A stretch of 64,000 nucleotides of DNA from Lepas anatifera. Lineage: Eukaryota > Arthropoda > Thecostraca > Lepadidae. Position 1 is the first letter of the stretch; every line of letters starts with the position of its first letter. A model generated the notes under the pieces. It was not told where the DNA came from and searched no databases. It saw nothing but the letters and a program-made list of their open reading frames with translations. Position numbers and translations under genes: made by a program. The stretch covers positions 445,001-509,000 of the forward strand of contig JAOTON010000941.1 of NCBI GenBank assembly GCA_034440635.1. The letters are read 5' to 3'. Below, one piece after another: positions 1 to 10,901 of the stretch.

Positions 1-1018
1 AGTATAACAACAAGCTTCGTCTGAGCAGGTCAATATGATGTACAGTATTTTAAGTTGGCAAGGTAAAGTTTACATTAGGCAACGCAGGCTGAGAATTAAA
101 ATAATGAGTATGTTTCTAGAGTACGTATTGAAAAACCTAACTGCGAAATATTCAGGATATCAATATGACAGTGTACATAAACGACTAAAATACATTTCAC
201 GTTGAGCAAATCTAAAACACAATCGAACACACTTTAGCTATTTATGTGAGCATGATATTAAACATATAACCGCCCCTCAAATAAATAAAAATTAACTACC
301 TAACTAAATGAGGATTCATGTGGATAGCTCCTGCCGCTTCTGTGCCTACGTGGTACTGTGGACACGGATGCGGGAGGCACAGTATCCCCACCTCGGACAT
401 CTTCACAACCGCTTCTTCCTCCTCCATCATCTGTGCGGTTATGGGTTACCAAGGCTGCCTGCTGCTTGGTGCCCCATAAAGCTAACTTTTCCAGTCTATT
501 GTTCCGCTGGCTGCACATGGGAGGAGCGTAGTCACGAATATGTCTGGCCTCTGCTCTTTCGATACGTCTGGCATCCCTCATATGAACTATTTCAGTGTTG
601 TCAACAAGGTGTTTTCGGGTGAGGGTGATGTTGTGCTCAGTTTGCATATGGTCTTTTATGGACGACTTCTGGAGGTGCATCGTCAGCCTGCGAGACAGGG
701 TAGTTAAAGAGAAACCAACGTAATGATTTTGACGGGGTCTACAACCTTCGTCTGGACAGTTAAACGGATACATTACGTTGGTTCTATTCAACTTCCCTGT
801 CTCGCGGGGATTGTTACGCATCAGTAGATCCTTCACTTTCCTACTCGTGTAATATATATTTTAAGTCCTATTCTAGTGTTAGGTTTTTCAATACGTACTC
901 TAGAAACATACTCATTATTTTAATTTTCAGCCTGCGTTGCCTAATGTAAACTTTACCTTGCCAACTTAAAATACTGTACATCATATTGACCTGCTCAGAC
1001 GAAGCTTGTTGTTATACT
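1..1018 (-). mobile_element. Penelope-like element copy A, 5'-truncated, with inverted repeats
   Basis: The first ~140 bases are the reverse complement of about 880-1018; both hold the landmarks TCTAGAGTACGTATTG and AAGCTTCGTCTGAGCAGGTC in opposite orientation. Between them lies a minus-strand reading frame with a GIY-YIG endonuclease-like end. This is the layout of a Penelope-like element: a pLTR in the same direction as the ORF on the 3' side (low coordinates) and an inverted pLTR on the 5' side. The low-coordinate pLTR is cut by the window edge. The ORF is truncated at its 5' end, where it joins the inverted pLTR near 870-880. It is almost certainly non-autonomous. Confidence 0.72.
300..870 (-). 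pseudogene. PLE copy A: C-terminal GIY-YIG endonuclease fragment
   Basis: The minus-strand frame is open from about 870 down to 300. It begins without its own start (LKIYITRVGKVKDLLM) and continues with RTNVMYPFNCPDEGC, HYVGFSLTTLSRRLTMHL and, near the end, LEKLALWG. The same blocks in the same order occur in PLE copy B (RTNVVYKFSCPHEGC, HYIGVTTTTLSRRLTMHL, LTLWG). In PLEs this is the GIY-YIG nuclease that cuts target DNA for retrotransposition. The GIY-YIG signature is here Y...YVG. The reverse transcriptase domain is missing, so this is a fragment and not a working gene. Confidence 0.75.
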
Positions 1019-1362
1019 GTTGCTCGTGTAAAATGTTTTTCAAATATGTGTTGCAATCTCTCTGAGCCCACTTAGGTTGTTCCTCAACAGAATTTCCAAT
1101 GCTTTTCTTGATAATGCTTTAAAAAATAAAGTGAAACCGGTCGGAAAATGCGTTCCATATTACTTACCTGACATGATATTAGCTCTTCCAATCCTATTAA
1201 TTTCCTTATCTATGAATTTTGGCGAATTGGTCTACGATTTAAACAGAGAAGAAAGAAACATCGTCAACTCAATCATCCGAACTAATAAGAAGATCTCAAA
1301 TACAACATCAGCCATCGAATTTAACCAGCGCTGTTTATACGAAAATATTCTGCCGAAATATA

Positions 1363-1365
<3 letters not shown>
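1019..1365 (+). pseudogene. PLE pLTR extension with N-terminal coding fragment
   Basis: The plus-strand frame contains MNFGELVYDLN and, 30 residues later, SAIEFNQRCLYENILPKYTN. The copy B pLTR encodes a clearly related stretch on the opposite strand (MSFGDLLNEL, then SAIQFNCHCLKEN). The block is therefore the start of a PLE polyprotein carried inside the pLTR of copy A. It runs directly into a (TA)n tract at the same relative point as copy B does. Confidence 0.55.

Positions 1366-1452
<87 letters not shown>
1366..1452. repeat. (TA)n microsatellite between two PLE ends
   Basis: About 87 bases of almost pure TA, with one break (TATTATA) near 1407. The 5' pLTRs of the two PLE copies meet it from opposite sides. 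Confidence 0.95.
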
Positions 1453-1454
<2 letters not shown>

Positions 1455-1598
1455 TCTTTGAGGCAATGACAGTTAAATTGTATAGCACTCGCGCACTTAG
1501 ATATTTTTCTTTGGTGTTTTTCTATTTTTCTTACGTTGGTTTTAATGTCAGTCGTTAATTCGTTTAAAAGGTCACCAAAACTCATTAATTAGAACTAG

Positions 1599-1629
1599 TT
1601 TCCACTGTATTTTCAACAGTCATCTTCAG
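1599..1629 (-). ncRNA. Hammerhead-ribozyme-like core in inverted 5' pLTR
   Basis: Read on the minus strand: CTGAAGA, then a stem ACTGT/ACAGT around a 7-base loop, then GAAA and C. This matches the CUGANGA - stem II - GAAA core of the hammerhead ribozymes described in PLE pLTRs. Stems I and III are not convincingly resolved by eye. Confidence 0.45.
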
Positions 1630-1670
1630 CCTTAAATATTTGCTCCTAGTTTTCATTTCACATTTCAAAA

Positions 1671-2741
1671 GTGGCCATGGGGTCACCCCTGGGACCACTC
1701 TTCGCAAACTTCTACATGACCCACATTGAAAACAAAGTCTTGCGGGAAACGGAAACCGCCCCATTAACATATGTTCGATACGTTGACGACATATTTACTG
1801 AAATCAAAGACTTAAAACAGCTTAATCACCTTATCAATAAACTTGAATATGCATCGGTGCTCAAGTTCACTTTTGAGCTCAGCCGTGACAACATGCTACC
1901 ATTCCTAAATGTTCTCATTGAAGCAACAGACAGTAAATTTCTAACCAGTGTGTATAGAAAACCCACAAACCAAGGTATTACAATGAGTGGGGATAGTGAA
2001 TGTCCTGAGCAGTATAAACGTAGCGTACTTAAGGCCTTCATTAGAAGAGCCCTTAAACACTGTTCTACCTACCAAAAGATGCATGAAGAGCTGAATCGCA
2101 CAAAACAACTTCTAGTATCCAACGGCTACACAAATCATGTCATAGACACAGAAATAAACAGACAACTATCGAAAACAGAAAAAACAGAGACAACCGTTAC
2201 ACAGACACATCACATCTACTACAGAAACAACATGAGCAGCGCACACAAAACAGATGAGAGAATACTTAAGGATATCATTAGGCGCAACGTAGAGTGCAAA
2301 AACCAAGAAAGACTCCAACTTCACATATACTACCAAACACAGAAAACACGCAACCTTGTCATGACTAACAAGCCAGTCGAGACAGTGCCGTTGAAGCGCA
2401 CCAATGTGGTGTATAAATTCTCATGTCCACATGAGGGTTGTAGACCTCTTGCCGAACACTACATTGGTGTGACTACAACGACATTGTCTCGACGGCTCAC
2501 CATGCATCTGCAGGATGGAGCCATCAAGCAACATATGCAAACTACACACAACACAGAACTCACGAGGCAAACACTAGTCCAGAACACACACATCGTCGCT
2601 TCCACCAATGACACACGAAAACTAGCAGTCCTCGAAGCACTACACATACACGAACAAAAGCCCTCACTCAACATGCAGATAAACACACACCGAACACTTA
2701 CGCTTTGGGGGGATGAGATGATGATCAATGTTCATTGTTAA
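1671..2741 (+). CDS. Penelope-like reverse transcriptase (C-terminal part) with GIY-YIG endonuclease
   Basis: The product copies element RNA into DNA and nicks the target. The uninterrupted 356-codon frame opens with AMGSPLGPLFANFYM, the reverse transcriptase motif before the active site, followed near residue 39 by YVDDI, the catalytic YxDD box. The thumb region (YRKPT) comes next. The C-terminal third carries the GIY-YIG-like nuclease: YKFSCPHEGCRPL with a Cys pair, then YIGVTTTTLSRRL and a Glu in LEALHIHE. Intact PLE proteins are about twice this length; the N-terminal half, including the fingers motifs, is absent. There is no true start codon: the frame begins at GTG beside the pLTR junction. 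The frame has no stops, which suggests a fairly young copy. Confidence 0.85.
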   Translation: MAMGSPLGPLFANFYMTHIENKVLRETETAPLTYVRYVDDIFTEIKDLKQLNHLINKLEYASVLKFTFELSRDNMLPFLNVLIEATDSKFLTSVYRKPTNQGITMSGDSECPEQYKRSVLKAFIRRALKHCSTYQKMHEELNRTKQLLVSNGYTNHVIDTEINRQLSKTEKTETTVTQTHHIYYRNNMSSAHKTDERILKDIIRRNVECKNQERLQLHIYYQTQKTRNLVMTNKPVETVPLKRTNVVYKFSCPHEGCRPLAEHYIGVTTTTLSRRLTMHLQDGAIKQHMQTTHNTELTRQTLVQNTHIVASTNDTRKLAVLEALHIHEQKPSLNMQINTHRTLTLWGDEMMINVHC

Positions 2742-2988
2742 TGAATATATGCCACATGTAACTGATGTAAAATGTAATTAATTTATGTAATTCGTGTATT
2801 GAAATGTAGTAAATGTAAGTGTTATACGCTCAAACTATGTCATTGTTCTTATAGGAATACCTAGATGCATCGTTTATAATAGGTAAGGTAGCTAATAAGG
2901 AAGTGGTACTGTTATAATGCTCGATCTCGCGATAATTAAAAAAATGTTTTCGAAATGTGAAATGAAAACTAGGAGCAAATATTTAATA

Positions 2989-3019
2989 CTGAAGATGACT
3001 GTTGAAACTACAGTGGAAA
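2989..3019 (+). ncRNA. Hammerhead-ribozyme-like core in direct 3' pLTR
   Basis: CTGAAGA at 2989-2995, stem II ACTGT (2998-3002) and ACAGT (3010-3014) around loop TGAAACT, and GAAA at 3016-3019. The copy in the other pLTR keeps the stem and differs in the loop (TGAAAAT), as expected if the stem matters. It sits just upstream of the ATG of the pLTR-encoded protein start. Confidence 0.5.
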
Positions 3020-3164
3020 CTAGTTCTAATTAATGAGTTTTGGTGACCTTTTAAACGAATTAACGACTGACATTAAAACCAACGCAAGAAAAATAGAAAA
3101 ACTCCCAAAGAAAAATATCCGAGTGCGCGAGTGCTATACAATTTAACAGTCATTGCCTCAAAGA

Positions 3165-3166
<2 letters not shown>

Positions 3167-3211
<45 letters not shown>

Positions 3212-3240
3212 CAAAGTAATATATTATATATATATAATAT
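3167..3240. repeat. (TA)n microsatellite at the 3' end of PLE copy B
   Basis: A TA run interrupted by ATTATATCAAAGTAATAT. It separates the PLE 3' pLTR from the foldback element. Confidence 0.9.
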
Positions 3241-3399
3241 ATAGTGGTACATTTCAGGTAGGTTTTAGCTTTTATCTACGGAAGCTTCGAGTTTCAAGAC
3301 AAATGAGGCATTGAGTACCGGATTTTCCGGCATGCCTTGCAACTTGGCTATCTCAATCAAAATCACGTTATAAAGGTGCCATATTCCCTTTAACGACGC

Positions 3400-3560
3400 A
3401 CCAGCCTCTTGGATTATACGGTGTCGCCAACTCTCATCCTGTTGGGAGGGATTGTCAGTTTGTTCTTTTTCATTGTCACTGCCGGGGATTTGAACCCAGA
3501 ACCTATTGTGCAGGATACAAATGTGCTGCCTACTGCAACACAGCATCCCCTCCCCTCCAC
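3400..3560 (-). repeat. tRNA-derived SINE segment inside the left foldback arm
   Basis: On the minus strand a B-box-like GGGTTCAAATCCC lies downstream of a tRNA-like stretch with GTTGCAGTAGGCAGCAC as a possible A box. The body then reads GAGAGTTGGCGACACCGTATA. The same body is found at 7195-7350, 30742-30895 and 44040-44215. Confidence 0.55.
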
Positions 3561-4305
3561 CCTTAATAACTTTGGCTGGTCAGCTGGTTGAGCTTTTTCT
3601 CTAGTCGAGCACCTACTCAGATTTGAGTCTGACTACGAGCGTGGTTTGTATGTGAGAGCTTGGAGTAAGACAGTGTAGTAATGTAATAGGGGCATTCCAG
3701 GACAGATCGACCAAGGCTTGACACCACCATATCTAGAAAAATCTGAAACTTTGTCTCCGGGGTAGTTTTGGGCCAGAAACACGCCTGTGAGAATCTTAGC
3801 CCCTCCGATCAACGGTGACCGAGTTATAGCCCGAGGCATTTTCGGGAGGTCACCCTGTAGACTCATTTTTGATGCTTCATAACTAAAAAACGCATAGCTT
3901 TATTAACAAGTTTGGTATATCATTGAACTCGTCTTGAACTATACTTTATTTTGAAAAAAGAAAATTTCAAAATTTGGAATTTTTTTACTTTTAATTTGTT
4001 TGACCTTTTCTTTTTGACCTAGCTTGACCTTTTCCCAGTTGAAATGGCCATTTTAGACACCTCAAAAATTTTGATTAATAAAATATCTTTCGATAGGAAA
4101 AATAAAAAAATGCGTTCTTGCTATAAGTTCCAAATATTTAGCACCTAAGGTAGGTATGTAGACGGTTTTTGACCACTGCAGTAGTACAGCCTTATGTTTA
4201 ACGCCTCAAACATAGTGATTGTTTTTGTAATCGGTTGCTGGCAATCATATTGCTTTGTCTTTACGAAATTTTCATCGTGCAAGTGTCAGAATTTATGACA
4301 ATTAA

Positions 4306-5917
4306 CACGCGCCCACCCGAGGGGGTGGGCAACCGGCCTCCTCAGGTCTCTACAGGTGGTAAAAACACCTTAGCGCAGCGCCACCGTACGCCATCTATCT
4401 CTAACACAACATATTACAACTTCTGGAAAAATTTTAGGTCTGGGACATACCAGGTCAAACTGCCAAACCAGGTCAAGAGACCTAACCTCGAAAAACTTTG
4501 GGGAAGTGCATCAATAATATCAAATTTAGCCTATCGTGGTTTGATTCACATTACATAGTAAGGTCGCCCAGCAAGATAATTTTTCGTAGCAGGATTTCTA
4601 TGTCGATAACCGGGAGCAGGGTCAAGGTCATGGTCTTTCCATTAGAAATGCATGGGGCAATTGGTAAATTTTGATAACTTGAGAAAATTGAGAATTGTCG
4701 AGAATTGCGATGGAGATTTTGTTTTTACGTTGTCGTGTCTGGCTTGCCACTGCAGTTTAATTAATATTCTTTTTACCATACAGACCTAAGCCTGGCTCTA
4801 GGTCAAAGCAGGTTAATTTTGGCATTTGACTAGGCAATATTATAAGATACATAATCCGTTTGGACTCAACAAGAGTGTTCCAATGGCGCTGAACATTTCT
4901 TTCAACGGCTCTCCTCTGTCACCTATTATGCCACAAAATTAGGTTTCCACTTTGTTCCTGTAAGAAATACTGTGACCTCGAGCAACCTCAAAGATGACAC
5001 GACCAAACGATTGTGTGTAACATATTCGGCAGTGATTAAAACTGGCTGTTTAGCGGCATCACTCCCAGTGCACAGTGTAATTATTCATCTGGGATTCTGG
5101 GATCCGTGTCAGCTATTAAATGATCACCTTGTAAAAATATCATGAGGCAATCTGTTCAAGCGACCAAGTCGAATGCGTTACAATTTCAGGACACTTTCGC
5201 ATATATGAGCAGATTCAAATTACTTTTTGGGAATGAAATTCTTTCAGACACGTTTGTTTACATTGCATGAATCCTCTCAAACGTATGCTGTGCTGCACTG
5301 GGTCACCTTGTATCGATACTATTTTTCCATCTCGGAGGACGATGTAATTGTGTGAGTTAGTTGTGCTCATAGGATAAGTTATATTTGTTTCAATTATGGA
5401 TAAACTCGCGACATCTTTGTAAATTTTCGTTTAAGGCTGAAAGGTCATTTATTAATAAGTTCATTTGCCCTCGTCTCCCTCGAAACAATGGATCCCTTTC
5501 TATCACTTTTAATGGCTGCAATTTTATTTTTATAAATATTGTCCAAGTTGTTTCCAGTTCAGTTTTAGGAGTAGGTGTCTCACTAGAGTCATCACGGGAC
5601 TTTTTACGGAGACCCCGACCCCACCACCCAAACGAGCAACTCCCACGATGAAGTGTTAATCAATGAACCAAATTTGAAAGTCCCACAAGGCATAACGACG
5701 ACCGTCTACCTCAGGTCACACCCTCACCAGTCAGTTGCCAGCTGGCCTTCAGTATTTACGGTACCTACCACCCCCAGTTGACCTAAATTATTTTTCCAGA
5801 AGTTGTAATATGTTGTGTTAGAGTTAGATGGCGTGCGGTGGCGCTGCGCTAAGGTGTTTTTTCCTACCTGTAGAGACCTGAGGAGGCCGGTTGCCCACCC
5901 CCTCGGGTGGGTGCGTG
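4306..5917. mobile_element. TTAA-flanked MITE in the centre of the palindrome
   Basis: TTAA at 4302-4305 and 5918-5921 bounds inverted ends CACGCGCCCACCCGAGGGGG / CACGCACCCACCCGAGGGGG. The inverted repeat extends ~130 bp (to about 4435 and 5785) and includes CACAACATATTACAACTTCT. The TTAA target duplication suggests piggyBac- or Kolobok-type mobilisation. A SINE lies inside near the right end. No coding capacity is seen in the interior. Confidence 0.7.
5530..5765 (-). repeat. SINE body, 5'-truncated
   Basis: Shares with 58130-58500 the landmarks TGTCCAA, GTCTCACTAGAGTC, ACCCCGACCCCACCACCC, ACGAGCAACTC, GTCCCACAAG and CACCAGTCAGTTGCCAGC. The tRNA-like head present in the second copy is missing here. 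Confidence 0.65.
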
Positions 5918-7194
5918 TTAATTGTCATAAATTCTGACACTTGCACGATGAAAATTTCGTAAAGACAAAGCAATATGATTGCCAGCAACCGATTACAAAA
6001 ACAATCACTATGTTTGCGGCGTTAAACATAAGGCTGTACTACTGCAGTGGTCAAAAACCGTCTACATACCTACCTTAGGTGCTAAATATTTGAAACTTAT
6101 AGCAAGAACGCATTTTTTTATTTTTCCTATCGAAAGATATTTTATTAATCAAAATTTTTGAGGTGTCTAAAATGGCAATTTCAACTGGGAAAAGGTCAAG
6201 CTAGGTCAAAAAAGGTCAAACAAATTAAAAGTCAAAAATTTTCAAATTTTGACTTTTTTTAAATAAAGTATAGTTCAAGACGAGTTCAATGATATACAAA
6301 ACTTGTTAATCAGGCTATGCGTTTTTGAGTTATGAAGCATCAAAAATGAGTCTATAAGGTGACCTCCCGAAAATGCATCGGGCTATAACTCGGTCACCGT
6401 TGGTCGGAGGGGGCTAAGAATCTCACAGGCGTGTTTCTGGCCCAAAACTACCCCGGAGACAAAGTTTCAGATTTTTTCTAGACATTGTGGTGTCAAATTG
6501 AAATATTTTTAGTCGTTTTGTCCTGGAATGCCCCAATAATCAAATGATCAGACTGGAGGCTGTAGGTAGGCTGCCCTGTGCTCACTCTGAGCCTTCCTGC
6601 CGAGGAGACGAAGATGTTCCAGACTACTTCCATGGAAGTTGTCGACTTACTCGTTCATGGTCAGGGCGTGGAACTGTGCGTGAGGAGGTAACGGCCGACT
6701 CCGAGGCTGCGTTCGGATACGACAGGAGGGATGGCTTCATCAGGGCTAGGCTTACTCACCGACAGATGACCGGCAAAGTGAGGCTCGAGAAAGGCCGCGC
6801 AATGGTCTGCTTATAGAAAGGATGGATAACAAGTAAAACTCATGTCTATTGTACTACGAAATTGATGTGTATTGTGTGTAGGACATTCGAGTTGCCAGGT
6901 CATCTGCAAATATATGATGGTGATTAAGACATACAGCATTAAGCATGCGTCAGACAAATAAATACGACAAGTATAATTAGTCGTCAATCTGGATTGTTTC
7001 AGAACTGTGTGTCTCAAAATGCCCATGACGCAGGATAGCATACCTACAGCCTCCAGTCTGATCATTTGGTTATTACATAACTACACTGCCTTACTCCAAG
7101 GTCTCACATACAAACCACGCTCGTAGTCAGACCGAAATCTGAGTAGGTGCTCAACTAGAGGAAAAGCTCAACCAGCTGACCAGCCAAAGTTATT

Positions 7195-7350
7195 AAGGGT
7201 GGAGGGAGGGGGTGCTGTGCTGCAGTAGGCAGCACATTTGTATCCTGCACAATAGGTTCTGGGTTCAAATCCCCAGCAGTGACAGTGTATAAGAACAACC
7301 TGACTATCCCTCCCAACAGGATGAGAGTTGGTGACACCGTATAATCCAAG
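7195..7350 (+). repeat. tRNA-derived SINE segment inside the right foldback arm
   Basis: Contains GGGTTCAAATCCCCAGCAGTG (B box) and the body GAGAGTTGGTGACACCGTATA. It is the mirror of the segment in the left arm. Confidence 0.55.
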
Positions 7351-7528
7351 AGGTTGGTGCGTTGTTAAAGGGAATGTGACACCTTTATAACGTGATTATA
7401 GCCAAGTTGACAAGACTGAGATAGCAAGTTGTAAAGCATGCCGGAAAACCCGGTACTCAATATCTCATTTGTCTTGAAACTCGAAGCTTCCGTAGATCAA
7501 AGCTAAAACCTACCTGAAATGTACCCCT

Positions 7529-10686
<3,158 letters not shown>

Positions 10687-10758
10687 CCCCGCCGACCCGT
10701 GGGCACGGCCAGACGGCCCGTAACAGCCGGCTGAGGTCGGGCCCCGCCGGCCCCTTGA

Positions 10759-10801
10759 CAGCCGGCTGTGACGGGCCCCGCCGGCCCGTCACAGCCGGCT
10801 G
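10759..10801 (+). other. Perfect 19-bp hairpin in the kinase 3' UTR
   Basis: CAGCCGGCTGTGACGGGCC (10759-10777) and its exact complement (10783-10801) flank a 5-base loop CCGCC. It lies 73 bases after the stop and before the poly(A) signal, so it should be transcribed. Two further copies of the CAGCCGGCTGAGGTCGGG module overlap it (10724-10742 and 10792-10810). Confidence 0.8.
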
Positions 10802-10895
10802 AGGTCGGGAGCCTGGTGGAGTCAGCAGTAGTAAGAGCGGCTGGAGGTTATTGAAACAACAGATCTGATCTGAATTTCTAGGATCTTGAGATTCT

Positions 10896-10901
10896 AATAA
10901 A
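10896..10901 (+). terminator. Poly(A) signal AATAAA
   Basis: AATAAA 210 bases after the kinase stop codon, the first canonical hexamer downstream; likely end of the Fps-like transcript. Confidence 0.6.

Larger units (their letters stand above)
1453..3168 (+). mobile_element. Penelope-like element copy B with inverted 5' pLTR and direct 3' pLTR
   Basis: Bases 1453-1667 are the reverse complement of about 2954-3168, with few mismatches; landmarks are TGAGTTTTGGTGACCTTTTA and ACTAGGAGCAAATATTTAA. Between them is a long plus-strand ORF for reverse transcriptase plus endonuclease. The ORF starts abruptly within the reverse transcriptase right after the inverted pLTR, the 5' truncation common among PLE copies. 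Both outer ends run into (TA)n, so the target was probably a TA microsatellite. The right pLTR still encodes MSFGDLLNEL but then has a frameshift. Confidence 0.8.
3689..6534. mobile_element. Palindromic DNA element, TIR GGGGCATTCC, 4-bp TSD (copy 1)
   Basis: Begins GGGGCATTCCAGGACAGATC and ends with its inverse, GTCCTGGAATGCCCC. AATA flanks both ends (3685-3688 and 6535-6538). Removing the element and one AATA restores a sequence matching the opposite foldback arm. The arms 3689-4305 and 5918-6534 are each 617 bases and nearly perfect inverse complements; a TTAA element sits exactly at the centre. No transposase frame was found. The 4-bp duplication is unusual and fits Sola- or Academ-like superfamilies, which is only a guess. 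Confidence 0.75.
3243..7528. mobile_element. Foldback-type DNA transposon with ~490-bp terminal inverted repeats, split by a nested element
   Basis: Bases 3243-3688 reappear reverse-complemented at about 7069-7528. Ends read AGTGGTACATTTCAGGTAGG on the left and, inverted, AGGGGTACATTTCAGGTAGG on the right. Once the nested element 3689-6534 is removed, the left arm continues through 6539-6571 (CAAATGATCAGACTGGAGGC) and pairs with 7034-7068. The arms are thus ~490 bp with a ~460-bp loop (6572-7033). No transposase is seen. Flanks are TA-rich, so the target duplication is ambiguous. Both arms contain a tRNA-like SINE segment. Confidence 0.7.

Noticed and set aside
6539..7068. Separate Tc1/mariner-like MITE with TA duplication
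   Set aside because: Its inverted ends are contiguous with the foldback arms once 3689-6534 is removed, so one element explains both more simply.
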